Below, in pieces: positions 49,747 through 58,416 of a DNA stretch of 64,000 nucleotides. Each line of letters starts with the position of its first letter. The first letter of the stretch is position 1. This DNA comes from an uncultured Nocardioidaceae bacterium (GTDB lineage Bacteria; Actinomycetota; Actinomycetes; Propionibacteriales; Nocardioidaceae). Made by a program: the position numbers and the translations under genes. The stretch lies in the NCBI GenBank assembly GCA_902805845.1, contig CADCUI010000066.1, forward strand, positions 1 to 64,000, read 5' to 3'. A model generated the notes under the pieces. It saw only the letters and a list, made by a program, of their open reading frames with translations. It ran no database searches and was not told the DNA's origin.

Positions 49747-51138
49747 CTACCGCAGCTCTCCCAGGACGGGCAGCGTCACGCGCATGACCGTGCGTCCAGG
49801 CTCGGAGTCGATCGACATCTCGCCTGAGTGGCGCTCCTCGATGATCCGCCTGGAGATGTCGAGCCCCAGACCGGTCCCCTTGCCCACGTCCTTGGTCGTG
49901 TAGAACGGCTCGAAGGCCCGGGCCTGCACGTCCGGAGGCATCCCCGGCCCGGTGTCGGCGACCTCGACGGCGATGCGACCCAGGTCGTCGACGTGGGCGG
50001 ACAGCCGGAGGGTTCCCGCACCCTCCATGGCGTCGACCGCGTTGTCGATGAGGTTGGTCCAGACCTGGTTCAGCTCCCCTGGGATCGCCTCGATCATCGG
50101 CAGGTCGCCGGCGAAGTCCCGCTCGACGCTGACGCCCGCGAGCTTGTACCCCAGCATCACGACGGTGCTCTCGAGCCCCTCGGTGACGTCGATGCGCTGC
50201 ACCGCGGCCCGGTCGAGCTGGGAGTAGGAGCGCACGGCCGCCACCAGTCCGGACACGCGGCCCGTGGCGTCCTTCACCTCCGACAGCAGCGCCTGCATGG
50301 CCAGCGAGTGAGCGACCCACTCGATGCCCGCGGCCAGAGCCTCCGGGCCGAGGACCACGGCGAGGCGGTCGCACCAGGCGGTGTCCACCCCGGCCGCCGC
50401 CAGCACCGGAGCGAGCTCCCACTCCCGCTCGACGCCGTGGCCGCCCAGCCAGGTCGACAGGTCGTCCTCACGGTCGGCGAGTGCCAGCGGACCTGATCCG
50501 GTCTCAGCAGGACGGACGGCGCGGTGCAACGCGTCGATCTCCGCGAACTGCTCCGCCGAGACCCCGTACGTCGAGAGCTGGATCAGGGACGAGACCAGCG
50601 CCTGGGTCGTGGTCGCCAGGGAGTCCACGGCACGTGTCGCTGCGGCGGCCGGGTTGTTGATCTCATGGGCCAGTCCGGCCGCCAGGGTGCCGAGCGCCAC
50701 CAGCGCTTCGCGCTGACGCGCCGTCGACTCGATCCGGCGGACGGTGTCGACGAGTCCCCGGATGAAGTGCACGCCGAAGGCGAACCACTCGTCACCCAGT
50801 CTGCGCAGCTCCTCGGCCGGCACCTCGAGCACCCGGCCACGCTCGAGTGCGCGGCCGGTGGCGAAGCAGAGGCCGTGGGGGTCCCAGGCGGCGAACCCGC
50901 CGGCCCACTGGCCCGGTTGACTCACCGCGCCCACCAGTGACTCCTCCTTGCCGACGCGCTTCGCGAGGCCGATGGACCCCTCCAGCAGCACCCACCACTT
51001 GTCAGCCGGCTGGCCCTCCTTCCACAGCTCGTCTCCGGTGTCGAAGACACGCTCGTCGCCCACCCGGACCAGCTCTGCCAGCTGCTGCTCCTCCAGGCCG
51101 GCGAACAGCGGCAGCCGGCGCAGCTCCTCGACGTCCAT
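49747..51138 (-). CDS. Sensor histidine kinase with cyclic-nucleotide-binding-like input domain
   Basis: 463-residue cytosolic kinase without membrane segments. Residues 1-125 form a cNMP-binding/Crp-like domain (LPLFAGLEEQQLAELVRVGD; VLLEGSIGLAKRVG), but the phosphate-binding cassette (G-E-x-x-L ... R-x-A) is not recognisable. The dimerisation domain has the phosphoacceptor His158 in LAAGLAHEINNPAAAATRAV. The ATPase domain has N-box ELNQVWTNLIDNAVDAMEGA, G1 DTGPGMPPDV and G2 KGTGLGLDISRRI. Its ATG overlaps the stop of the receiver-flavoenzyme gene by one base (TGATG), so the two are cotranscribed and are probably cognate. Confidence 0.92.
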   Translation of the reverse strand: MDVEELRRLPLFAGLEEQQLAELVRVGDERVFDTGDELWKEGQPADKWWVLLEGSIGLAKRVGKEESLVGAVSQPGQWAGGFAAWDPHGLCFATGRALERGRVLEVPAEELRRLGDEWFAFGVHFIRGLVDTVRRIESTARQREALVALGTLAAGLAHEINNPAAAATRAVDSLATTTQALVSSLIQLSTYGVSAEQFAEIDALHRAVRPAETGSGPLALADREDDLSTWLGGHGVEREWELAPVLAAAGVDTAWCDRLAVVLGPEALAAGIEWVAHSLAMQALLSEVKDATGRVSGLVAAVRSYSQLDRAAVQRIDVTEGLESTVVMLGYKLAGVSVERDFAGDLPMIEAIPGELNQVWTNLIDNAVDAMEGAGTLRLSAHVDDLGRIAVEVADTGPGMPPDVQARAFEPFYTTKDVGKGTGLGLDISRRIIEERHSGEMSIDSEPGRTVMRVTLPVLGELR

Positions 51139-52796
51139 CAGACGGTGGCCAGGTAGCGGTGGACGAGGTAGATCGCCATGGCACCCTCACCGACCGCGGA
51201 CGCGACGCGCTTCATCGAGTCCAAGCGGACGTCGCCGGCGGCGAACACGCCGGGAACGCTGGTCTCCAGCGCGTACGGTGGACGCTGGAGCGGCCACCTT
51301 CCTTCATCCGCGGAGGCGAGCACGTCCTGGCCGGTGAGGACGAATCCTCTCGCGTCCCGGGCGAGCTGCTCGCCCAGCCAGTCGGTGCGGGGAGCGGCGC
51401 CGATGAAGACGAACAGCCAGCTGGCCGGGACCTCCTTCTTGGTCCCGCTCTTCCGGTCCGCGAGGGTCAGGGTCTCCAGGCGGCCGTCGCCACCGGCAGC
51501 GGCGACCTCCGTGTGGAGGAGGACTTCCACGTTGGGCGTCGCCGTGATCCGGTCGACGAGGTACTGCGACATGCCGCTCGCCAGGTCACCGCCCCTCACC
51601 AGCAGCACCACCCGCTCGGCGTACTTGGCGAAGTTCAGCACCGCCTGACCTGCAGAGTTGGCCGCACCCACGACGTAGACGCCGTCACCCTCGCACTGCC
51701 TCGCCTCGCTCGCGGAGGCCCCGTAGTAGATGCCCCGTGACGCCAGCTCCTCCACGCCGGGCGCCTCGAGGCGCCGGTAGGAGACGCCGGTCGCCACCAC
51801 CACCGACCGCGCCTCGATGGCGCCGCCGTCTCCGAGCAGCACCGCCCGGACCGGTCCGCGCTCCTCGAAGCCGATCCCGTCGCTGGCGAGGACGGTCTCG
51901 GCGCCGAACCTGGCCGCCTGGGCGACGGCGCGATGCGTCAGGTCGGATCCCGACAAACCCTTCGGGAACCCCAGGTAGTTCTCGATGGAGGCGCTCTGCG
52001 CCGCCTGTCCACCGGGAGCGTCCCGTTCGATCACCACGGTGGACAGTCCTTCCGAGGCGGCGTAGACCGCAGCAGCCAGCCCCGCAGGACCGGCGCCGAC
52101 GATGCAGAGGTCGTACAGGGGTTGCTCAGCCCGGGTGCGCAGGCCGAGGGCGTCCGCGAGCTCCCGTGGTGAGGGAGCGACAAGCGCGTCCCCGTCCGGC
52201 ACGAGGACCAGCGGGAGGTCCTGCATGGTCCGCTGCGCGACGTCGATCAGGCGTCGGGCCTCCTCGTCCCGCTCGACGTCCAGCCAGCGGTAGGGCACGT
52301 GGTTGCGAGCCAGGAAGGTCTTGACGTCATAGCTGCGGTCGGACCACCGGTGACCGATCACCCGGACCTGGGAGGTCTCCGGAGGATGGTCGCTCGACCA
52401 GTCGTCGAGGAGACCGTCCACCACCGGATAGAGCCGCTCGGCGGGAGGGTCCCACGGCTTGAACATGTAGTAGTCGAGCGCGATGTCGTTGATCGCCTTG
52501 ATCGCGACGTCGGTGTCGGCGTACGCCGTCAGCAGGAGGAGCTTCGTCTCGGGGGACACGCGTCGCACCTCGCCGAGCATCTCGATGCCCGTCATCTCGG
52601 GCATCCGCTGGTCCGAGGCCACCAGGGCCACCGAGCGGTCCCGCAGGGTCAGCTCGTCGAGGAGCGTGAGCGCCTCGCCCCCCGACGTGGCGGCGATCAC
52701 CCGGTAGTCGGCGGCGTAGCGGGCTCGGAGGTCGCGGACGATGGCCTGGGAGACCACGGGATCGTCGTCGACCGCCAGGATCGTGGGCTTGCTCAT
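51138..52796 (-). CDS. Receiver domain fused to thioredoxin-reductase-like flavoprotein
   Basis: 552 residues in three parts. Residues 1-135: complete receiver with the acidic triad DDD (10-12), phosphoacceptor Asp62 in ASDQRMPEMTG, Thr90 and Lys113 in MFKPWD. Residues 140-220: a glutaredoxin/thioredoxin-like domain whose CxxC position reads WSDRS, without cysteines. Residues 228-552: a thioredoxin-reductase fold with FAD motif VGAGPAGLAA, NAD(P) motif YVVGAANSAGQAV and C-terminal GVFAAGDVRLDSMKRVASAV. The redox CxxC of true TrxR is replaced by Ala-Ser-Ala-Ser (360-363). The output is thus a flavoenzyme rather than a DNA-binding domain, controlled by the downstream kinase. This layout is known in databases as fused response regulator/thioredoxin-disulfide reductase. 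Confidence 0.92.
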   Translation of the reverse strand: MSKPTILAVDDDPVVSQAIVRDLRARYAADYRVIAATSGGEALTLLDELTLRDRSVALVASDQRMPEMTGIEMLGEVRRVSPETKLLLLTAYADTDVAIKAINDIALDYYMFKPWDPPAERLYPVVDGLLDDWSSDHPPETSQVRVIGHRWSDRSYDVKTFLARNHVPYRWLDVERDEEARRLIDVAQRTMQDLPLVLVPDGDALVAPSPRELADALGLRTRAEQPLYDLCIVGAGPAGLAAAVYAASEGLSTVVIERDAPGGQAAQSASIENYLGFPKGLSGSDLTHRAVAQAARFGAETVLASDGIGFEERGPVRAVLLGDGGAIEARSVVVATGVSYRRLEAPGVEELASRGIYYGASASEARQCEGDGVYVVGAANSAGQAVLNFAKYAERVVLLVRGGDLASGMSQYLVDRITATPNVEVLLHTEVAAAGGDGRLETLTLADRKSGTKKEVPASWLFVFIGAAPRTDWLGEQLARDARGFVLTGQDVLASADEGRWPLQRPPYALETSVPGVFAAGDVRLDSMKRVASAVGEGAMAIYLVHRYLATV

Positions 52797-53232
52797 GGCG
52801 TGATCGCGGCTCCTGACCGGTGGGGCGTACGACTTCTCCCAGGCGGGCTCGGGCGGTGCGACCACGCCAGCCCGCGCGCAGCCGTGAAGTCCAGCGACGC
52901 TGGGGCAGCGCCTCGATCTTGCCGCATGGCGCGGCGGCTGGCTACACGTCAGCGGGTGCGGTCGATGCCAGGACATCGGCGTGCCATCGGACTGCTGGCG
53001 TCTGAGTGGGCCACCTCGACGTGCAGCCTGACCCGTGGACACGGCTCAAGAGCGGCTGGACCGAGGGTTGCACGTCCAACGGGTCCGTCCGGTCCGCATC
53101 CCCCTCCGGCTCACAGCCGTACTGCTACGTTCGGGGCGCCGGGGCACGACACCCCCGGCTTGTCCTTCAGACGATCCGTGTCCCGTCGAGCGCCTCGCCT
53201 GTTCCGAGATCTGGTGGGAGCACTGATGACAC
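52797..53232. other. 436-bp divergent gap holding element P2
   Basis: No credible gene is seen; open frames here show neither a start with a Shine-Dalgarno nor a recognisable product. An AGGAG lies 12 nt before the receiver-flavoenzyme ATG (minus strand). The main content is the structured repeat at 53009-53087. The remaining sequence (52820-53000, 53100-53230) shows nothing I can name. Confidence 0.6.
53009..53087 (+). repeat. Structured dispersed element P2 (pseudoknot-like)
   Basis: Second copy of the element at 47039. Helix A: GACGTGCA (53018-53025) with TGCACGTC (53069-53076), identical to copy P1. Helix B: GACCCGT (53030-53036) with ACGGGTC (53079-53085); compared with P1 two base pairs have changed on both sides (G:C to A:T and C:G to T:A), so pairing is preserved. 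Loop sequences differ. Confidence 0.7.
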
Positions 53233-53727
53233 GTGCGACCTGAGCGGGAGCAGCCTGGCCCCGGCCAGCTGTCGGTGTGGGACTTCCCGCGCCCACCTGC
53301 CTACGTGCAGTGGCACGAGCGGGTCGAGATCGTGTTCGGTGGCGACCTCGTCGCGACGACCACCGAGGCCTGGTGCGTGCTGGAGACGTCGCACCCGCCG
53401 ACCTACTACCTGCCGCCGTCGGCCTTCGTCGCCGGCTCGCTCCGGCCGGCCACGGGATCCTCGCTCTGCGAGTGGAAGGGTCCGGCTCGCTACCACGACG
53501 TGCTCGGCGGCGGACGGATCGCCCCGCGGGCAGCCTGGTCCTACCCCGAACCCAGCCTGGATGCGGAGATGGTGCGCGACCACGTCGCGGTCTATCCCGC
53601 CCTCATGGATGCGTGCAGGGTCGACGGTGAGGTGGTGACACCGCAGCCGGGCGGTTTCTACGGCGGCTGGATAACCCCCCGTGTCGTCGGCCCGTTCAAG
53701 GGGAGCCCCGGAACGCTCGGCTGGTGA
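53233..53727 (+). CDS. DUF427 domain protein
   Basis: 164-residue single-domain protein of the DUF427 family. VEIVFGGDLVATTTEAWCVLETSHPPTYYL, CEWKGPARYHDV and AAWSYPEPSLDAEMVRDHVA match the family pattern, and the C-terminal TPQPGGFYGGWITPRVVGPF is conserved in actinobacterial members. Function unknown. The GTG start at 53233 is taken from the beginning of the conserved region's short leader; a GGGAG lies rather far (about 13 nt) upstream, so the start is not certain. It is followed by a 129-bp gap without features. Confidence 0.85.
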   Translation: MRPEREQPGPGQLSVWDFPRPPAYVQWHERVEIVFGGDLVATTTEAWCVLETSHPPTYYLPPSAFVAGSLRPATGSSLCEWKGPARYHDVLGGGRIAPRAAWSYPEPSLDAEMVRDHVAVYPALMDACRVDGEVVTPQPGGFYGGWITPRVVGPFKGSPGTLGW

Positions 53728-53856
53728 GGTCGGGCGGGCCTTCCGCGGGTACGTCGTGCAGACCGTGCAGGCCGGAGTTGCGTGGCCGGGGAGGATGGGC
53801 GTCATCCGCGCACGGTCGCAGGTCCGGAGCCACGTCGCGGGTCGAGAGGTGAAGCC

Positions 53857-54687
53857 GTGGCAGGACACCGGGTGCAGCACCACGACGACGTGGACGCCGC
53901 GGCCGAGCTCGAGGTGCTCAGCAGCCACGACGCGGGCGGACCGCGTCACTGGTGGTCACGGCCCCTCGTCGTCCTCGGGCTGGTCCTCGTCGCCCTGGTT
54001 GTCGGGACGAACACCCTGAGCCTGGTCCGGCAGGCAGCCGCGGACGACGACTGGCCGACCTCGTGCGGCATCGACGAGAACCCGGACTGGTGCGCCGAGC
54101 CGTCGGCCGCGATGACCGACCCGGACCTCGCCGCGCTGGCGCAGGCGCACTGTCCGGCGCTGGCCGATCTTGATCCGAGCCAGGTCGTCCCACAGCCCCT
54201 CACCCCGATCGGACCGTCGAACAGCGAGGTCGTGGCCCGGACGACCGGCACCGTGACGGACGGCTCGGAGCAGTCGCTGCTCGGCCGGCCCGGGATGCTG
54301 AGCTGGGTCACCCGGCAGGTGGGAGGAGAGGACGACGGACGGGTACGGATCAGCTGCCTGGACGGCGCGGGGAACACCCCCGGGCTGCAGCTGGAGGCCG
54401 AGCAGTTCCGGTCGGCGGTCGCCGCGATCGGCGGGAACGAACGACGCGTCGACATGGCCGCCGTCGCCCAGGACATCACCACCACCGCGCACCAGGGCGA
54501 CCACACAGGTTCGTCGTTCGGCTTCCTCACCTGCGACACCGGTTCCCTGGACCTGGACAGTCCGCGCGTGGGCCGCACCTTCTCCTGCGCGGTCGAGGTC
54601 TACGGTTGGCACGGCTTGGGCGCCTACCGCGCCACCTACCGCGTCACCGACGAGGTTCCGTATTTCACTCGGGTGGGTACAACTTAG
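53857..54687 (+). CDS. Hypothetical single-pass membrane protein with extracytoplasmic domain
   Basis: 276-residue protein I do not recognise. A 27-residue cytoplasmic N-terminus leads to one membrane helix (WSRPLVVLGLVLVALVVGTN, about residues 31-50). The outer domain has six or more cysteines (TSCGIDENPDWCAEP; LAQAHCPALADL; VRISCLDGAGN; FLTCDTGSLDL; FSCAVEVYGW) that may form three disulfides. The frame is open to 53782, but GTG 53857 has an AGAGGTGAAG Shine-Dalgarno. It lies 40 bp before oleA; whether it belongs to that operon is unclear. Confidence 0.72.
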   Translation: MAGHRVQHHDDVDAAAELEVLSSHDAGGPRHWWSRPLVVLGLVLVALVVGTNTLSLVRQAAADDDWPTSCGIDENPDWCAEPSAAMTDPDLAALAQAHCPALADLDPSQVVPQPLTPIGPSNSEVVARTTGTVTDGSEQSLLGRPGMLSWVTRQVGGEDDGRVRISCLDGAGNTPGLQLEAEQFRSAVAAIGGNERRVDMAAVAQDITTTAHQGDHTGSSFGFLTCDTGSLDLDSPRVGRTFSCAVEVYGWHGLGAYRATYRVTDEVPYFTRVGTT

Positions 54688-54727
54688 TGACCGCTCCGGG
54701 ACCGTTGAGTCCTCGCTGACTTCGCAG

Positions 54728-55765
54728 ATGGGACTGTCCGTGTCCGGCAACACCACTCACCGCTTCGCCAACACCGTCCTGCTGAGCGTCACCAGGGCGG
54801 ACGCCTCCCGTGTCGTGACCTCCAACGAGCTCGACGAGCAGCTGGCGTCGACGTACGCCCGGGTCGGGCTGCGGCCGGGGCTGCTCGAGCGGCTCGCAGG
54901 CATCCGGGAGCGCCGCTGGTGGCCCGACGGGGTGACCTTCGTCGACGGTGCCGCGATGGCGGCGGAGAAGGCGATCTCGGAGAGCGGCGTGGACCCGGCG
55001 TCGTTCGGGCTCATGGTCAACACCTCGGTGAGCCGTCAGTATCTCGAGCCCGCGACGGCGGTCTCGGTGCACGACGCGGTCGGCCTTCCGACGTCGTGCC
55101 AGAACTTCGACGTCACCAACGCCTGCCTCGGGTTCGTCAACGGGATCGAGATCGCCGGGGCCATGATCGACGCCGGCTTCATCGACTACGCGCTGGTCGT
55201 CGACGGCGAGGACGCCCGCAGCGTCCAGGAGGCCACGATCCGCCGGCTGTCCGCTCCGGACATCACCGCCAAGGACGTGATCGCGCAGTTCGCCAGCCTG
55301 ACCCTCGGCTCGGGCGCCGTGGCCATGGTGCTGGGGCGCGCCGACTGGCACCCCGAGGGCCACCGCATCGTCGCCTCCGTGAGCCGGGCCGGCACCGAGC
55401 ACCGCGGGCTGTGCATCGGCGACAACGACCTGATGCAGACCGACCTCAAGGGGCTTCTCGACGCCGGCCTGGGGTTGTCCGAGGACCTCTGGGCAGACGC
55501 CGCCGAGGAGTTCGACTGGAGCGCCGGCATGGACCGCTACGTCGTCCACCAGGTCTCACAGGTCCACACCGATGCCCTGTGCGTGAAGCTCGGCATCGAT
55601 CCGGAGCGTGTGCCGCGCACGTTCCCCACCCGCGGCAACATGGGGCCGGTCTCGGTGCCCTTCACCCTGGCCGGGGAGGCTGACAGCCTGTCGGAGGGCG
55701 ACCGGGTCCTGCTCATGGGGATCGGCTCGGGGCTCAACGCCTCGTGCGTGGAGGTCGTCTGGTGA
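54728..55765 (+). CDS. oleA: OleA, thiolase-fold fatty-acyl condensing enzyme
   Basis: 345-residue thiolase-superfamily enzyme (FabH-like) that performs head-to-head Claisen condensation of two acyl-CoAs to a beta-keto acid. Catalytic residues are in place: Cys133 in DVTNACLGFVNGIEIAGAM, His274 in YVVHQVSQVHTDA and Asn304 in RGNMGPVSVPF. GVTFVDGAAMAAEKAI contributes to the OleA-type channel region. The following genes (oleBC, oleD) with 4-base overlaps fix the assignment to the olefin/beta-lactone pathway rather than fatty-acid initiation. Confidence 0.93.
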   Translation: MGLSVSGNTTHRFANTVLLSVTRADASRVVTSNELDEQLASTYARVGLRPGLLERLAGIRERRWWPDGVTFVDGAAMAAEKAISESGVDPASFGLMVNTSVSRQYLEPATAVSVHDAVGLPTSCQNFDVTNACLGFVNGIEIAGAMIDAGFIDYALVVDGEDARSVQEATIRRLSAPDITAKDVIAQFASLTLGSGAVAMVLGRADWHPEGHRIVASVSRAGTEHRGLCIGDNDLMQTDLKGLLDAGLGLSEDLWADAAEEFDWSAGMDRYVVHQVSQVHTDALCVKLGIDPERVPRTFPTRGNMGPVSVPFTLAGEADSLSEGDRVLLMGIGSGLNASCVEVVW

Positions 55766-58416
55766 GTGGAGGCACCGTCCTGGGCCTCCACCTTCCCGGC
55801 GTCGACCCCTCGTGGTCCCGGACCGTCACCGTCGCCGACGGCTCGGGAGCGGTGCACCGCTGGCACCTGCTCGACAACCGGGCCGAGCCGACGGTCGGCA
55901 CCCTGCTGTGCGTCCACGGCAACCCCACCTGGTCCTTCCTCTGGAGGCGCATGCTTGCCGCCGCGCCCCCCGGGTGGCGCGTCGTCGCCCCCGACCAGCT
56001 CGGCATGGGGCTCTCCGCACGGCTGGACGCTCCCCGGACGCTCGCCCAGCGGGTCGACGACCTGGGCGCCCTCACCGCGACGCTGCGGATCACCGGTCCG
56101 GTGGTGACCTTCGGGCACGACTGGGGTGGTGCGATCTCGCTGGGCTGGGCACTGGCTCACCGCTCCCAGGTCCGCGGCGTCGTGCTGGGCAACACCGCGG
56201 TCGCGCAGCCGCCCGGCGACCGTGGTCCGCTCCTCATCAGGCTGGCGCACGTCCCTCCCCTGCGCGAGCTGAGCTGCGTGCGGACCCCCCTGTTCGTGCG
56301 GGCGACCGCGGCGCTGTCCCGGCCAGCGTTGCCCCGCGAGGTACGCCGGGCACTGGCGGCTCCGTACCGCACAGCCGCGCGACGAAGGTCCGTCGGCGAC
56401 TTCGTGGCCGACATCCCGTTCTCGGAGGGCCACCCGTCGTACCCCGCCGTGACCGAGATCGCAGAAGGGATCCGCTCCCTCGACGTGCCGGCGCTCCTGC
56501 TCTGGGGACCGCGTGACCCGGTGTTCGGGGAGAAGTACCTCGCGGACCTGCGCGACCGGCTGCCCCGCGCACAGCTGCACCGGTACGAGGGCGGATCGCA
56601 CCTCGTCACCGAGGACGCCCCGGAGTACGCCGGGACGGTGGCCCAGTGGCTGGACACCGAGGTCGGCGGGCACGGCCAGTCGGCGGGCACGGCCGACCCG
56701 ACGGCGGGCACGGCCGACCTGGGAGGCGGCGCCTCCGCTCCGACCCCGGCACGGCGCATGCTCTGGTCGGCACTCGAGGAGCGCGCCGACGACCCGAGCG
56801 CCGCCATCACCGACGTCGGCGGCACCACGCTGTCGTGGGCGGGCCTCCGTCGGAGGGTGCGTGACCTCGCCGCCGGGATGGCCGCCGCCGGGATCCGGCC
56901 AGGCGACCGGATCGGGTTGCTCGCCGAGCCCTCGGCGGAGCTCACCTGCACCGTCTATGCCGCCTGGCGGGCCGGCGCGGTCATCGTCGTGGCAGACAAG
57001 GGGCTCGGCCTGACGGGGATGCGTCGCGCGTTGCGGAGCGCGGCCGTCTACTACGTCGTCGGAGCGCCCGTGGGACTGGCGGCGGCCCGGCTCATGCGGC
57101 TCCCCGGCGCCCGCATCGGCGTGGGCACCGGCGTGGGCATCGGCGTGGGCACCGGCGTGGGAATCGCCTCCCCGGTGGCACGCCGGGCACTCCGGGTCGA
57201 CCACACGCTCGAGGACCTGGCCACGCTCGGCCGGGCGGCGCAGCTGCCGCCACCCCCGAGGCCCGACCAGGAGTGCGCCGTCCTCTTCACGTCCGGGTCC
57301 ACCGGGCCCGCGAAGGGCGTCGTCTACCGGCACGCCCAGGCGGCGGCCCAGCTCGAGCAGCTGCGGTCGACGTACGCGCTGACGAGCGAGGATCGGCTGG
57401 TCGCGGCTTTCGCCCCCTTCGCGCTCCTGGGTCCGGCGCTGGGCATCGGCTCCACGGTCCCCGACATCGACGTGACCGCACCGGCGACCCTGACGGCCGC
57501 GGCGCTGGCGGACGCCGTCGACGCCGGGAGGGCGACGTTGGTCTTCGCCTCACCGGCAGCCCTGAGGAACGTCGAGGCGACCGCGCGCGGGCTCACCGCC
57601 GAGCAGCGAACGGCGCTGCGCGGCGTCCGGCTGTGCATGTCGGCCGGGGCGCCGGTTCCCACGCCGCTCCTGGAGTCGCTGCAGGCACTGCTGCCCGAGG
57701 CGGCGTTCCACACCCCGTACGGGATGACCGAGGCGCTTCCGGTGACCGACGTGTCGTTGGACCAGATCCGCGAGGCGGGGGACGGCAACGGCGTCTGCGT
57801 CGGCGCCCCGGTCGCGACGGCGCAGGTCGCCGTGAGCGCGCTGGCCCCGTCGGGCAGGGCCGACGCCGCACCGACGACGGAGCCGTTCACGACCGGGGAG
57901 ATCTGCGTCCGCGCGCCGCACGTCAAGGACCGCTACGACGCCCTCTGGGCCACCGAACGGGCGAGCTCACGCGACCCCGGCTGGCACCGCACCGGCGACG
58001 TGGGGCACCTCGACGACCACGGCCGGCTCTGGGTGGAGGGCCGCCTGGAGCACGTGGTCACGACCCCTCGGGGGGTGGTCACCCCGGTCGGTGTCGAGCA
58101 GCGGGTCGAGCGACTGCCGGGGATCCGGGCAGCCGCGGTGGTCGGCGTCGGCCCGCCCGGCACTCAGGTGGTCGTCGTCGTGGTGGTGCCCAGCGGCTCG
58201 GCGGCCCGGCCCCGACGGCTTCGCCGCCGCGGACGGCTCTCCCTGGCGCCGGCGCCGCTCACCGACCAGGTGCGCGGGGCGGCAGCCACCGAGGTCGCCG
58301 CCGTGCTGGCGGCGCGTGCGTTGCCGGTCGACATCCGGCACGGGTCCAAGGTGGACCGCAAGGACGTCGCTGCGCGCGCGAGCCGCTTCCTGGCCGGTGC
58401 CGCAGGCTCGTCGTGA
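55762..58416 (+). CDS. oleBC: OleBC fusion: beta-lactone decarboxylase plus beta-lactone synthetase
   Basis: 884-residue two-domain enzyme. Residues 1-300, OleB: alpha/beta hydrolase of the haloalkane-dehalogenase type with VHGNPTWSFLW, nucleophile Asp120 in FGHDWGGAISLGW, Asp252 and His280 (EGGSHLVTED); it removes CO2 from beta-lactones to give cis-olefins. A Gly/Thr/Ala linker (about 302-325) follows. Residues 330-884, OleC: AMP-ligase fold with AVLFTSGSTGPAKGVVYRHA (508 onward), FHTPYGMTEALPVTDV and HRTGDVGHLDDHGRLWVEGR; it closes beta-hydroxy acids to beta-lactones. Fused OleBC is the known actinobacterial (Micrococcus) arrangement. Starts within the oleA stop (GTGA). Confidence 0.93.
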   Translation: MSGGTVLGLHLPGVDPSWSRTVTVADGSGAVHRWHLLDNRAEPTVGTLLCVHGNPTWSFLWRRMLAAAPPGWRVVAPDQLGMGLSARLDAPRTLAQRVDDLGALTATLRITGPVVTFGHDWGGAISLGWALAHRSQVRGVVLGNTAVAQPPGDRGPLLIRLAHVPPLRELSCVRTPLFVRATAALSRPALPREVRRALAAPYRTAARRRSVGDFVADIPFSEGHPSYPAVTEIAEGIRSLDVPALLLWGPRDPVFGEKYLADLRDRLPRAQLHRYEGGSHLVTEDAPEYAGTVAQWLDTEVGGHGQSAGTADPTAGTADLGGGASAPTPARRMLWSALEERADDPSAAITDVGGTTLSWAGLRRRVRDLAAGMAAAGIRPGDRIGLLAEPSAELTCTVYAAWRAGAVIVVADKGLGLTGMRRALRSAAVYYVVGAPVGLAAARLMRLPGARIGVGTGVGIGVGTGVGIASPVARRALRVDHTLEDLATLGRAAQLPPPPRPDQECAVLFTSGSTGPAKGVVYRHAQAAAQLEQLRSTYALTSEDRLVAAFAPFALLGPALGIGSTVPDIDVTAPATLTAAALADAVDAGRATLVFASPAALRNVEATARGLTAEQRTALRGVRLCMSAGAPVPTPLLESLQALLPEAAFHTPYGMTEALPVTDVSLDQIREAGDGNGVCVGAPVATAQVAVSALAPSGRADAAPTTEPFTTGEICVRAPHVKDRYDALWATERASSRDPGWHRTGDVGHLDDHGRLWVEGRLEHVVTTPRGVVTPVGVEQRVERLPGIRAAAVVGVGPPGTQVVVVVVVPSGSAARPRRLRRRGRLSLAPAPLTDQVRGAAATEVAAVLAARALPVDIRHGSKVDRKDVAARASRFLAGAAGSS
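57118..57165 (+). repeat. In-frame 12-bp tandem repeat inside oleBC
   Basis: Four 12-bp units (GGCGTGGGCACC / GGCGTGGGCATC alternating) encode Gly-Val-Gly-(Thr/Ile) four times (residues 453-468) in the OleC domain, in a region that is normally a surface loop. Length variation here would keep the frame. Confidence 0.75.

Noticed and set aside
53004-53226. Short open frame overlapping element P2
   Set aside because: No Shine-Dalgarno or leaderless signal, arginine/proline-rich composition, and the segment is better explained by the structured repeat.
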